A stretch of DNA of 15,233 nucleotides from VYDC01 sp034420495 (GCA_034420495.1 DAOULG010000223.1:1-15233), one strand, 5' to 3'. Shown: positions 1-9,599, counted from the first letter of the stretch. Made by a program: numbers and translations. Notes: generated by a model not told the origin, from the letters alone.

Positions 1-13
1 GCCGCCCGCGCGA

Positions 14-967
14 TCACCTCTCGCGGGCGGTCATCGACTCGGCGAGGGTCCGGCAGAGCGTCAGCGCCTCGGCGGCCGCGGCGGCGGGATCGTCGGGGGG
101 CGGCGCGGCGTAGGCGGCGGCGAGCTCCCGCGCCGCCTCCGGATCCCGATCCATGCCCGCCTCCAGCGCCCAGACGACCGGGTAGCTCTTCTTGCGTGTG
201 CGCAGATCGTCGCCGGCCGGCTTCCCCGTCACCGCGGGATCGCCCCAGGCGCCGAGCACGTCGTCGACCGCCTGAAACGCGATGCCGAGCCGCGCCCCGA
301 ACTCCCGGAACGCGTCGACGACTCGCCCCTCCGCGCCGCCGAGCAGCGCTCCGATCGCAAAGGGGGAGGCGAACATCGCCGCCGTCTTCCCGGCCGCCAT
401 CTCGAGGTAGTCGCGCGTCCCGACGTCGGCGCGCTGCTCGAACGAGATGTCGAGGTACTGCCCCTCCACCAGGCGCACGGTGGCCACGGTGAGCTCGCGC
501 ATCGCCTCCAGGACGGGCCGCTCCGCGTAGCCGCGCGCCGGGAGGCGATGCATCGCGGCGTGGGCGAGGGTGAAGAGGCCGTCGCCGGTGTTGATGGCCT
601 GGCTCGCCCCCGAGAGCGTCCAGAGCGCCGGGCGCTCCCGGCGCAGCAGGCTGCCGTCCATCACGTCGTCGTGCACGAGCGAGAAGGCGTGGATGAGCTC
701 GACCGCGGCCGCCGCCGGCGCCGCCGGCGCGGCCTCGCCCCCGACCAGCTCCGCCGCGAGCAGGAGCGCGACGGGGCGCAGCCGCTTGCCCCCGGAGCCG
801 GGCTCGGGGCGCCCCTCGGCATCCTCCCACCCGAGGTGATAGCGCATCCAGCCGAAGAGCTCGGCCGGCCCCGTCCCGACGATCTCGCGCATCTCCGCCT
901 CGACGAGCGCGCGGTAGCGAGCGGCGCGCTCCCCGAACGCGGCCGCGGTGTCGGGCGTCGTGCTCAT
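14..967 (-). CDS. Polyprenyl diphosphate synthase (FPP/GGPP synthase family), 317 aa
   Basis: Trans-prenyl transferase that condenses allylic diphosphates with IPP in the cytoplasm. Visible motifs: GKRLRP at residues 60-65 (IPP binding), first Asp-rich motif DDVMD at 100-104 followed by the RR pair at 109-110, GK at 193-194, and the second Asp-rich region DDVLG at 235-239, followed by GKPAGDDLRTRKKS. The last Asp of the second motif is Gly, and there is no two-residue insertion in the first motif, unlike E. coli IspA. Phe95, five residues before the first motif, sits at the classic chain-length position and would favour a short product such as FPP. Length is normal. The ATG has a strong GGAGGAG 5-7 bases upstream and overlaps the stop of the acylase gene (ATGA), so translation is probably coupled. 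I infer FPP supply for the hpnCDE products encoded at the other end. Product length cannot be fixed from sequence; GGPP is the alternative. Confidence 0.93.
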   Translation of the reverse strand: MSTTPDTAAAFGERAARYRALVEAEMREIVGTGPAELFGWMRYHLGWEDAEGRPEPGSGGKRLRPVALLLAAELVGGEAAPAAPAAAAVELIHAFSLVHDDVMDGSLLRRERPALWTLSGASQAINTGDGLFTLAHAAMHRLPARGYAERPVLEAMRELTVATVRLVEGQYLDISFEQRADVGTRDYLEMAAGKTAAMFASPFAIGALLGGAEGRVVDAFREFGARLGIAFQAVDDVLGAWGDPAVTGKPAGDDLRTRKKSYPVVWALEAGMDRDPEAARELAAAYAAPPPDDPAAAAAEALTLCRTLAESMTARER

Positions 968-3462
968 TCCAGCTCCTCCGCCGCCCGGCGCCTCCCCGCC
1001 GCGCCGGACGGGTCGGGGACCGGAACGAGCTCCAGCCGCGACTCCAGCGCCGCCTCGACGGCCGGGCGCGAGAAGAGCAGCGGCCGGTAGCGGCCCGCGA
1101 GCATCTCCTCGATGCAGTCATCGTAGCGCGGGTGCCCGGGAATGCCAGAGATGCCGGCGGGGATGAGGGCCAGCGAGCGATCGGCGTCCGCGAGATCGAT
1201 GACCTGCCGATAGACGGGAACGTTCGCCGTGGCGGCGGGTCCGTCGACGAGGCTGTAGGCGGCCTGGCTCACGGTGTTGACGTCGCCGCCGGTCGGGTAC
1301 GGGCCCCGGGACCAGAGCCGGCCGAGCGCGGGGACGGCGGCCAGCGGGTGATCCAGCCTCCGGCCGTGGAGCGAGCCCCAGCTCCACGCGTCGGGATCGC
1401 CGCCGAGCTGCGCCTCGAGCGCGGCGAAGGCGCGCCCGGTCGCCGAGCGGAGCAGCCGGTCGCGGTCGGCCGCGTCGCGGAAGAGCGGCGGCCGGGGGGA
1501 CTCGAGCAGCCCGAGGATCCAGCCCTGGATCCGGTAGTGGAAGCTCGAGTGCGCGTGCCCCCCGTCGAGGCCCCGCCCCAGGATGACGGGGGCCGCGGGG
1601 CCGGCGAGGCGCGAGGCGACCGAACGGGCGATCTCGATGAAGGCGCTCTCGACGATCGCGGCGGCGGCGCTCGAGGCGAGCAGGCGCCCGTCCCACCCCT
1701 CGACCCGCTCCCGCGCGGCGGCGCCGGGGGGCAGGGCATCCGCGGCGAGCAGCAGGTCGCGCAGCCGCGCCATCGGCTCCGAGTGCAGGTCGAGCTGGAT
1801 CGCGGCGAGCGAGGCCGCGTCGTGGCGCTCGCGCGCGGCGAGCAGCTCCGCGATGCGCTCGGCGCGCCAGGACTCGCACCACTCCTCGCCGAGCTCGAGC
1901 GGCCCTCCGGGCGGCTCGTTGGCGGAGATCACGACGCCCGAGACGGGGTCCCGCAGCCGGGGCAGCTCCGATGGATCGCGCGGCGGGGGCGGGCCCGGCG
2001 AGGAGGCGCCCGCGTGCGGGAGCAGCCCCTGGCCGGCGCCGCGCCGCGGCACGCGGCCGACGAGCCGGTAGCCGATGGATCCCTCCCGGTGCGCGTAGAC
2101 GACGTTGAAGGTCGAGCCGGGCCAGCGGTCGAGGGCCCGCTCGAAGTCCTCGACGCTCCGCGCCCGTCCGAGCGCGAGCAGCGGACCCGCGACGTCGCCG
2201 GGTGCGAGCGGCGTGGCGTGAAGCGCGATCGCCCGCGCCTCGCCGGGAAGCGCCGGTCCGATGATCGGTCCGTGCCGGGTCTCGAGCACCCGCTCCACCG
2301 CGGGCGCACCGCCCCGCACGCCGATCGTCTCCACCCGCCAGCGCCCGTGCGACCAGCCGTCCGGAGTGAGGTAGCGCCCCTCGCCGTCGGGATGCAGGTG
2401 CTCGACGTAGCAGTCGGCGACGTCGGCGAGGCCCGCGGTGAGGCCCCACGCGAGCGCACCGTTGTGCCCGATCGCGACCCCGGGAAGCCCCGGGATATCG
2501 GCTCCGGCGGCGCTCAGCGCGCCGCCCTGGACGTTCACGAGATGGAAGAAGCCGGGGAGCCGGGGCGCGAGGTGCGGATCGGCGGCGAGCAGCGGTCCCC
2601 CGGTTCCGCTGCGGGCGGGCGCGACGGCGATGGCGTTGGAGGCGCCGCCGGCCGCCGGGAGACCCGCCTCGACCCCGGCCGCGCGCGCGGCGGCGTGCGC
2701 GGCGAGCAGCCTCTCGAGGGCGCCGGGGGCCTCCGCGCCGGTCGCCGTGCGGCGCCAGCCTCCCGGGCCGCGGCCGCCCGGCGGGGAGAGCGGCCCGGGC
2801 TCCGCGCGGGCGGCGCCTGCGGGCCCGAGCCGGCGCAGCAGCTCCGCCCGCAGCAGCTCGGTCTCCCAGTTCGTCGCGAAGGTGAAGAAGAGGAGGCGGA
2901 CGACGAGCGTCGAGTGCCACGCGCGCCAGGGCTCCGGCGAGATGCCGAGCAGGCCGAACTCGGGCGGGAGCCCGCGCAGCGTCGAGACCCCGGCGTTCAC
3001 CCCCTCCGCGTAGGCCTCCAGCGAGGCGTGATCGAGCACGGAGGCGGCGTCGACATCGCGCTGCGCGAGCCCGGCGAGGCCGAGGCGGCGCTGGAAGCGA
3101 TCCGCCTGGAGCGCCCGGGGCCCGAAGACCTCGGAGAGCCGCCCGGAGCCGAGGCGGCGCACGAGCTCCATCTGGAAGAGCCTGTCCTGCGCGTGCACGA
3201 AGCCCTGGCCGAAGAGGGCATCGCGCTCCGAGTGGGCGAAGAGATGCGGGACGCCGTGCCGGTCCCGGATGAGCTCGAGCGGGGCGTCGGGACCGCGAAC
3301 GGCCAGGCGCCCCGAGGCGACCGGCCACGCCCGCCGGCTCCCGTGGCGGACCAGGGCGGCGCCGAGGCGGCTCACCGCCCCGACGCCGGAGAGCGCCGCG
3401 CGCAGCCGCCGCGCGCCGACCGCGCCCGGGCCTCCCCCCGGCCCGCTCCCCCGCTCCGGCAT
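964..3462 (-). CDS. Penicillin acylase family protein (Ntn hydrolase), 832 aa
   Basis: Member of the penicillin G acylase / acyl-homoserine lactone acylase / cephalosporin acylase family, which hydrolyse amide bonds after self-cleavage into alpha and beta chains. The N-terminal part has the family pattern DRHGVPHLFA...ALFGQGFVHAQDRLFQMEL. The likely nucleophile is Ser275 (ATG numbering) in GGASNAIAV, where precursor cleavage would occur before the Ser; the usual aromatic after SNA/SNN is Ile here. Later family blocks are WGLTAGLADVADCYVE, GSIGYRLVGRVPRR, VISANEPPGG and GGDVNTVSQAAY. I prefer the ATG at 3462, preceded by GGGGGGA five bases away, over an upstream GTG at 3522 that has no ribosome binding site and would overlap mug. 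No convincing signal peptide is visible with either start; many relatives are exported. Substrate is unknown. It overlaps the prenyl synthase start by 4 bases, an unusual pairing with no obvious metabolic link. Confidence 0.92.
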   Translation of the reverse strand: MPERGSGPGGGPGAVGARRLRAALSGVGAVSRLGAALVRHGSRRAWPVASGRLAVRGPDAPLELIRDRHGVPHLFAHSERDALFGQGFVHAQDRLFQMELVRRLGSGRLSEVFGPRALQADRFQRRLGLAGLAQRDVDAASVLDHASLEAYAEGVNAGVSTLRGLPPEFGLLGISPEPWRAWHSTLVVRLLFFTFATNWETELLRAELLRRLGPAGAARAEPGPLSPPGGRGPGGWRRTATGAEAPGALERLLAAHAAARAAGVEAGLPAAGGASNAIAVAPARSGTGGPLLAADPHLAPRLPGFFHLVNVQGGALSAAGADIPGLPGVAIGHNGALAWGLTAGLADVADCYVEHLHPDGEGRYLTPDGWSHGRWRVETIGVRGGAPAVERVLETRHGPIIGPALPGEARAIALHATPLAPGDVAGPLLALGRARSVEDFERALDRWPGSTFNVVYAHREGSIGYRLVGRVPRRGAGQGLLPHAGASSPGPPPPRDPSELPRLRDPVSGVVISANEPPGGPLELGEEWCESWRAERIAELLAARERHDAASLAAIQLDLHSEPMARLRDLLLAADALPPGAAARERVEGWDGRLLASSAAAAIVESAFIEIARSVASRLAGPAAPVILGRGLDGGHAHSSFHYRIQGWILGLLESPRPPLFRDAADRDRLLRSATGRAFAALEAQLGGDPDAWSWGSLHGRRLDHPLAAVPALGRLWSRGPYPTGGDVNTVSQAAYSLVDGPAATANVPVYRQVIDLADADRSLALIPAGISGIPGHPRYDDCIEEMLAGRYRPLLFSRPAVEAALESRLELVPVPDPSGAAGRRRAAEELE

Positions 3463-3467
3463 CAGCG

Positions 3468-3474
3468 TCCCCCC
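3468..3474 (-). promoter_or_regulatory. Ribosome binding site deciding the acylase start
   Basis: Read on the minus strand this is GGGGGGA followed by five bases and the ATG at 3462. The alternative GTG at 3522 has only pyrimidine-rich sequence upstream. This makes the 832-residue form more likely than the 852-residue form. Confidence 0.55.
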
Positions 3475-3511
3475 GGCCGCCCGGCCCGGCGGCGGCCGCG
3501 GCGCGCGCTCC

Positions 3512-4042
3512 TCACCGCGCACCGCGGCCGAGGAAGGAGGCGAGCTCCGCGAGCACGCGGTGCACGTGGCGGCGGGAGCCGGCGGCGCGACCCGAGGTGG
3601 AGGGCATGACCCAGAGCGAGGCGCCCTCCAGGGTCGAGGGCTGCCGTCCCCAGCTCCCGGCGGGACGGAGACGGGGGAAGAGCACGTCGAACGCCCGGCC
3701 GCTCGTCAGGCAGACCGCCCGGGGCGCGGCGGCGGCGACCCGGGCGCGGAAGGCGGGCTCGGCCGAACGCAGCTCCTCGTCGGTGACCCGCGTGCTGTCG
3801 GTGACGACCCGCTTGACGACGTCGGTGAAGCCGATCCCCTCCGTCGCCGGCAGCGAGCGATCGTCCTCGGGGCCGAGGGTGCGCGCGACCAGCGGGGAGG
3901 CCGAGAGTGCGGCCCAGAAGCCGTTGCCCCGGTGCGCGTAGTAGTGGCCGCGCTCGGCCGAGCGCTCGCCCGGGTTGATCCCCGCGAAGACGAGCTCGAG
4001 ACCGGGCGCGAGCAGGTCGGGCAGCGTCGCCGGTGCCGCCAT
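3512..4042 (-). CDS. mug: G:T/G:U mismatch-specific uracil/thymine DNA glycosylase (MUG/TDG family), 176 aa
   Basis: Monofunctional DNA glycosylase of uracil-DNA glycosylase family 2, which removes uracil or thymine mispaired with guanine and some ethenocytosine lesions as the first step of base excision repair. The hallmark GINPG sits at residues 21-25, with Asn23 the expected water-activating residue. It is followed by GHYYAHRGNGFW (32-43) and, near the C-terminus, the intercalation-loop motif VMPSTSGRAA. Length matches the family. The ATG at 4042 is preferred because GGAGG lies six bases before it. A second ATG two codons upstream (4048) directly abuts that GGAGG, which is too close. It lies 33 bases after tsaC and 49 bases before the acylase ATG on the same strand, so it is probably the second gene of a four-gene transcript. 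No functional link to its neighbours is obvious. Confidence 0.93.
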   Translation of the reverse strand: MAAPATLPDLLAPGLELVFAGINPGERSAERGHYYAHRGNGFWAALSASPLVARTLGPEDDRSLPATEGIGFTDVVKRVVTDSTRVTDEELRSAEPAFRARVAAAAPRAVCLTSGRAFDVLFPRLRPAGSWGRQPSTLEGASLWVMPSTSGRAAGSRRHVHRVLAELASFLGRGAR

Positions 4043-4048
4043 CCGCAT

Positions 4049-4053
4049 CCTCC
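4049..4053 (-). promoter_or_regulatory. Ribosome binding site deciding the mug start
   Basis: GGAGG on the minus strand, directly followed by ATGCGG and then a second ATG. Spacing of zero to the first ATG and six to the second favours the second (4042). Confidence 0.55.
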
Positions 4054-4075
4054 AGGGCCCGCCGTCCGCCCGCCG

Positions 4076-4693
4076 TCAGCCGGGAGGGGGAGGGGCCGGC
4101 TCGTCGATCCCGAGCTCGCCGGCGGTGATCGGTCCCTCGCGCAGCAGCACGGGCGGGTGGCGCGTGAGATCGACGACCGTCGAGGGGGCGAGCCCGCCGC
4201 GCTCCCCGCCGTCGAGGACCAGCAGGGCGCGCCCGAAGCGCCGGAGGACGTCGGGCGCGCTCGTCGCCGGCGCCTCGCCGCTGAGGTTCGCGGAGGTCGC
4301 GGCGATGACGCCGCCCGCGCGGGCGATGACGGCGCGCGCGAGCGCGTCGTCCGGCTGCCTCACGCCCACCGTCCCCTCCCCGGTGACCACGGCGATCCCC
4401 GAGCCGGGACGCGCGCGGAGCACCGCCGTCAGGGGGCCGGGCCACACCGCGCGCACCCTCTCCACCGCGCCCGGCTCGGCGAGCAGGGGGAGCACCGCCT
4501 CCACCGGCTCGACGAGCAGCTGGAACGGCTGGTCGGAGGGGCGCCCCTTGAGCGCCCCCATCCGCGCGACGGCCTCCGCATCGTCGGCGCGCGCGGCGAG
4601 CCCGTACACGGTCTCGGTCGGGATCGCGACGACCTCGCCCGAGGCGAGCGCCGCGGCCACCTCCCCGAGGCGATCCGGGCCGACTATCGGCAT
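4076..4693 (-). CDS. tsaC: L-threonylcarbamoyladenylate synthase (Sua5/YciO/YrdC family), 205 aa
   Basis: Makes threonylcarbamoyl-AMP from threonine, bicarbonate and ATP, the first step of the t6A37 modification of tRNAs reading ANN codons; it acts in the cytoplasm with the TsaD complex. Visible motifs: PTETVYGL at residues 25-32, KGRPSDQP from 49, ATSANLSGE near the middle and LAPSTVVDL towards the C-terminus. Only the YrdC domain is present, so this is the short TsaC type without the Sua5 C-terminal domain. The ATG at 4693 has GGGAG seven bases upstream and the protein then begins a few residues before the fold. An in-frame ATG at 4747 (223 aa) has no ribosome binding site and overlaps a possible -10 element, so I consider it unlikely. 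First gene of the leftward group and divergent from guaA. Confidence 0.93.
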   Translation of the reverse strand: MPIVGPDRLGEVAAALASGEVVAIPTETVYGLAARADDAEAVARMGALKGRPSDQPFQLLVEPVEAVLPLLAEPGAVERVRAVWPGPLTAVLRARPGSGIAVVTGEGTVGVRQPDDALARAVIARAGGVIAATSANLSGEAPATSAPDVLRRFGRALLVLDGGERGGLAPSTVVDLTRHPPVLLREGPITAGELGIDEPAPPPPG

Positions 4694-4794
4694 CCGCGGA
4701 CTCCCTGCTCCCCGCCGCCCCGTCGACGGCGCGGCGACCGGGGCCATGCTACGATGCGGGCGTCGACGATTCTCCCCCGAGCCACCGGAGCCCG
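4694..4794. promoter_or_regulatory. Divergent tsaC / guaA promoter region
   Basis: The only gap between the two opposing gene groups, so promoters for both should be here. Two TAnnnT-type -10 candidates overlap in ATGCTACGAT (4746-4755): TACGAT reading right towards guaA and TAGCAT reading left towards tsaC. Neither has a good -35 at 16-18 bases, so the assignment is tentative. If both are used, the two polymerases would compete for the same DNA. Confidence 0.35.
4701..4705 (-). promoter_or_regulatory. Ribosome binding site deciding the tsaC start
   Basis: GGGAG on the minus strand with seven bases to the ATG at 4693. The upstream ATG at 4747 has nothing comparable. Confidence 0.5.
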
Positions 4795-6459
<1,665 letters not shown>

Positions 6460-6463
6460 CGGC

Positions 6464-7774
6464 GTGAGGGTGCTGCTGCTCGGCTCCGGAGGCCGGGAGC
6501 ACGCGATCGCCTGGGCGCTGGCGCGCTCGCGACGGCTCGCGAAGCTGTGGACGGCGCCCGGCAACGCCGGCACGGCCGACTTCGGCGAGAACGTCGCGGG
6601 GATCCCCGTCTCCGACCCCGACGCCGTGGCGGAGCTCGCGCGCAGGCTGAGGCCCGACCTGGTGGTCGTCGGCCCCGAGGATCCGCTCGGCGCGGGCGTC
6701 GTCGACCGCCTCGTGGTGGAGGGGGTGCCCGTCTTCGGCCCGACCGCGGCCGCCGCCGCGATCGAGTCCTCCAAGACCTTCGCCAAGGGGCTGATGGCCC
6801 GCGCCGGCATCGCCACCGCCCGCGCCCGCCCCTTCGACGACGCCGCCTCCGCGCTCTCCTACCTGCGCGGCCTCGCACCCGCCGGGGATGGAGGCCCGGG
6901 CGTCGTCGTCAAGGCGGACGGCCTCGCCGCCGGCAAGGGCGTCACCATCTGCGAGACGCCGGCGGAGGCGGAGGCCGCCGTCGAGTCGGCGTTCTCCGGC
7001 GCCTTCGGCCCGGCGGGCGAGCGCATCCTCATCGAGGAGCGCCTGAGCGGCCGCGAGACCTCGGCGCACGCCTTCACCGACGGCGTGAGCGTCGCCCACA
7101 TGCCCTTCTCGTGCGACTACAAGCCCGTCGGCGACGGCGACCGGGGGCCGAACACGGGGGGCATGGGCTGCTACTCGCCCCCGGGGTGGCTCGCGCCCGG
7201 CGAGGTGGAGCGCATCCAGCGCGAGGTGACGGAGCGCGCCGTCGCCCGGCTCGCCGAGGAGGGACGTCCCTTCCGGGGCGTGCTCTACCCGGGGATGATG
7301 ATGACGGAGGACGGCCCGCGCGTCGTCGAGTTCAACAGCCGCTTCGGCGACCCGGAGGCCGAGGTGCTGCTCCCCCGGCTGCGGACCGATCTCCTCGCCG
7401 TCCTGGAGGCCGTCACGGCGAACCGGCTCCAGGAGCTCACGCCGGAGTGGGACGAGCGGGCCACCGTCGGCGTGATGATGGCCTCGCCCGGCTACCCGGG
7501 CGACTATCCGCGCGGCGCCGAGATCACCGGCACCCGCGCGGTCGACCCCGGGGTCCAGGTCTTCTACGCCGGCGCGCGGCGCGTCGAGGGCGGCCGCGTG
7601 GTGACGGCGGGAGGTCGCGTGCTGTGCGTCGTCGCCTCCGGCGAGACGCTCGGGGAGGCGCGGGCCCTCGCCTACGACAACGTCCGGCGCATCTCCTTCG
7701 ACGGAGCCCACTACCGGCGCGACGTCGCGCTCGACGCCGAACCCGTCGCGGCGGGCCCGGGCACCGCGACGTGA
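6464..7774 (+). CDS. purD: Phosphoribosylamine--glycine ligase (GAR synthetase), 436 aa
   Basis: ATP-grasp enzyme for the second step of purine synthesis, joining glycine to phosphoribosylamine. Visible: the N-terminal GSGGREHAIAWAL (7-19), the ATP-grasp segment VVVKADGLAAGKGV with Lys150, NTGGMGCYSP from residue 230, and FNSRFGDPEAEVLLPRL from residue 290 with the metal-binding Glu/Asn region. Length is typical, with no fusion to PurM or PurN. It starts with GTG, four bases after the guaA stop; GGGAG at 6452-6456 inside the last guaA codons is seven bases from the start. Its own stop overlaps the GTG of the next gene (GTGA), so expression should be tied to both neighbours. Confidence 0.97.
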   Translation: MRVLLLGSGGREHAIAWALARSRRLAKLWTAPGNAGTADFGENVAGIPVSDPDAVAELARRLRPDLVVVGPEDPLGAGVVDRLVVEGVPVFGPTAAAAAIESSKTFAKGLMARAGIATARARPFDDAASALSYLRGLAPAGDGGPGVVVKADGLAAGKGVTICETPAEAEAAVESAFSGAFGPAGERILIEERLSGRETSAHAFTDGVSVAHMPFSCDYKPVGDGDRGPNTGGMGCYSPPGWLAPGEVERIQREVTERAVARLAEEGRPFRGVLYPGMMMTEDGPRVVEFNSRFGDPEAEVLLPRLRTDLLAVLEAVTANRLQELTPEWDERATVGVMMASPGYPGDYPRGAEITGTRAVDPGVQVFYAGARRVEGGRVVTAGGRVLCVVASGETLGEARALAYDNVRRISFDGAHYRRDVALDAEPVAAGPGTAT

Positions 7775-8238
7775 GCGATGCCGGGAGCCCTCCGCCCGCG
7801 GTGCGCTGCCCGATGCGGGAGTGCCGGCGCACCGTCGACATCGGCGCGCTGCCGCCCTTCCCCGGGGCGGCTGCGCGGGCGCCCTGCCTGCACTTCATCG
7901 CGGCCTGGGGGCCTCCGCCCGGCCGGGCGCCGCTCGCGGAGGAGGCGCTCCGCGCGCTCGCGGGGAACCGCGAGTTCGTGATCCGCAGCCTCCGGACCGA
8001 CGACGTCTCCCCGGGCGCGCTCGACGCGCGCCGCGACGAGATCGAGACGGCATGCCGCCGCTTCGCCCGCGCCGTCGACGCCGGGGCATGCCCCCGGCCA
8101 TCCGGTGACGTACCATCGAGGGGCCCCGCGGGCTGGGGTGCGCTCTTCGGGGATCCTCACGAGCGCGACGCGGTCGCCCGGGAGTTCGCGCGGCTGCTGT
8201 TGGGCGCTCCCCCCGGCGGCAGGGAGAGCAGGCCATGA
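7771..8238 (+). CDS. Unrecognised 155-aa protein encoded inside the purine operon
   Basis: I do not recognise this protein. The frame opens with GTG at 7771, overlapping the purD stop (GTGA), and closes at 8238, overlapping the purB ATG (ATGA). That architecture is what true operon genes here show, and no other frame fills this 460-base interval convincingly. The N-terminal third has Cys13 and Cys18 (CPMREC), then Cys39 and His41 (PCLHF), a C-x4-C-x20-C-x-H spacing that could bind a metal. A hydrophobic patch FIAAW follows, then a charged, probably helical stretch from about residue 55 to 110 with Cys residues in ETACRRF and GACPRP. The C-terminal part is also helix-like (DAVAREFARLLL). No signal peptide or membrane segment is seen. 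Codon use matches the neighbours. A role linked to purine synthesis is only inferred from position. Confidence 0.72.
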   Translation: MSDAGSPPPAVRCPMRECRRTVDIGALPPFPGAAARAPCLHFIAAWGPPPGRAPLAEEALRALAGNREFVIRSLRTDDVSPGALDARRDEIETACRRFARAVDAGACPRPSGDVPSRGPAGWGALFGDPHERDAVAREFARLLLGAPPGGRESRP

Positions 8239-9599
8239 TCCCCCGCTACTCCGTGCCCGAGATGACGGCGGTCTGGAGCGACGAGCAGAAGTTCCAGCGC
8301 TGGCTCGAGGTCGAGATCGCGGTCGTCGAGGCGTGGGCCGAGGCCGGCGTCGTCCCGCCCGAGGATGCGCGCACGATCGCGCGCGACGCCCGCGTCCACG
8401 TCCCGGACGTGCTGCGCTACATCGACGAGACGCACCACGACGTGACGGCCTTCCTGCGCTCGGTCGCCGACTCGCTGGGACCCGAGTCCCGCTGGGTGCA
8501 CTACGGTCTCACCTCGCAGGACGTCTGGGACACGGCCACCAGCCTGCAGCTCGGGGCGGCGCTCGATCTCCTTGAGGCCGATCTCGCCCGGCTCTGCGAC
8601 GTCGTGGCGCGCCGGGCGATCGAGCACCGCGGCACCCTCTGCGTCGGCCGCACGCACGGCGTGCACGCGGAGCCCACGACCTTCGGCCTCAAGCTCGCGG
8701 TCTGGTTCGATGAGATCCGCCGGCAGCAGGGGCGCCTCGAGGGCGCGCGGGAGACGGTCGCCGTCGGCCAGATGTCCGGCCCCGTCGGGACGCACGCCAC
8801 CGTCCCGCCGGCCGTCGAGGAGGCGGCCTGCCGGCGCCTCGGGCTCGCCGTGGCGCCCGTCACGACGCAGGTGCTGCAGCGCGACCGGCACGCCCACCTC
8901 ACCTCCGTGCTCGCGGGGATCGGCTCCTCCCTGGAGCGCTTCGCGACCGAGATACGCGGGCTCCAGCGCACCGAGCTGCGCGAGGCGGAGGAGCCGTTCG
9001 ATGAGGGGCAGACGGGCTCCTCCTCGATGCCCCACAAGCGGAACCCGGAGCTCTGCGAGCGCGTCTGCGGACTCGCGCGCCTGCTGCGCGGCTACGCCCA
9101 GGTCGGCCTGGAGAACGTGGCGCTCTGGCACGAGCGCGACATCTCGCACTCGAGCGCCGAGCGCATCGTCCTGCCCGACGCGACGGGGCTGCTCTGCTAC
9201 GCGCTCCGGCTCTTCACCGGCGTCATGGAGGGGCTGCGCGTCTACCCCGAGCGGATGCGCGCCAACCTTGAGTCGACGCGCGGCCTCGTCTACTCGCAGC
9301 GGGTGCTGCTCGCCCTGATCGAGAGCGGGCTCTCGCGCGAGCAGGCCTACGCGATCGTGCAGCGTCACTCGATGGCCGTCTGGGATGCGCCCGCGTCGGG
9401 CGGGGGGCCGACGCTGCGGGATCTGCTCGCGGCCGACCCCGAGGTCAGCGGCCGGCTCGACCGGGAGCGGCTCGACGACCTCTTCGACCCCGGCGCCTAC
9501 CTCGTGCACGAGGGGGAGTCGTTCCGTCGCCTCGGCCTGCTCCCGGCTCAGGCGGGCCCCGGGAGCGGGGACCCGGGCGGGGGGCGCGGGGAGCCGTGA
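8235..9599 (+). CDS. purB: Adenylosuccinate lyase, 454 aa
   Basis: Fumarase/aspartase-superfamily enzyme that splits SAICAR to AICAR and adenylosuccinate to AMP, releasing fumarate each time. The superfamily signature GSSSMPHKRNP is at residues 261-271, including the flexible-loop catalytic Ser. Upstream are YGLTSQDVWDTATSLQL and the His-bearing GRTHGVHAEPTTFGLK. The N-terminus PRYSVPEMTAVWSDEQKFQRWL is typical of the PurB branch rather than of fumarase or argininosuccinate lyase. The last ~17 residues are a Gly/Pro-rich tail of no evident function. The ATG overlaps the stop of the unknown upstream gene by 4 bases. It acts directly after PurC in the pathway, whose gene follows. Confidence 0.97.
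   Translation: MIPRYSVPEMTAVWSDEQKFQRWLEVEIAVVEAWAEAGVVPPEDARTIARDARVHVPDVLRYIDETHHDVTAFLRSVADSLGPESRWVHYGLTSQDVWDTATSLQLGAALDLLEADLARLCDVVARRAIEHRGTLCVGRTHGVHAEPTTFGLKLAVWFDEIRRQQGRLEGARETVAVGQMSGPVGTHATVPPAVEEAACRRLGLAVAPVTTQVLQRDRHAHLTSVLAGIGSSLERFATEIRGLQRTELREAEEPFDEGQTGSSSMPHKRNPELCERVCGLARLLRGYAQVGLENVALWHERDISHSSAERIVLPDATGLLCYALRLFTGVMEGLRVYPERMRANLESTRGLVYSQRVLLALIESGLSREQAYAIVQRHSMAVWDAPASGGGPTLRDLLAADPEVSGRLDRERLDDLFDPGAYLVHEGESFRRLGLLPAQAGPGSGDPGGGRGEP

Noticed and set aside
3463..3522. GTG start at 3522 for the acylase
   Set aside because: No ribosome binding site, overlap with mug, and low-complexity Arg/Pro/Gly residues; the ATG at 3462 has a good site.
1132..3609. Very long open frame on the plus strand opposite the acylase gene (over 800 codons)
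   Set aside because: Its translation is repetitive Arg/Gly/Ala/Pro-rich with no motif, while the opposite strand has a complete penicillin acylase. In DNA this GC-rich, stop codons are rare in shadow frames.
6547..8238. Continuous plus-strand frame from inside purD through the unknown gene, suggesting a 563-residue protein
   Set aside because: The part overlapping purD is Arg-rich shadow translation. Only the part from the GTG at 7771 looks like real protein.
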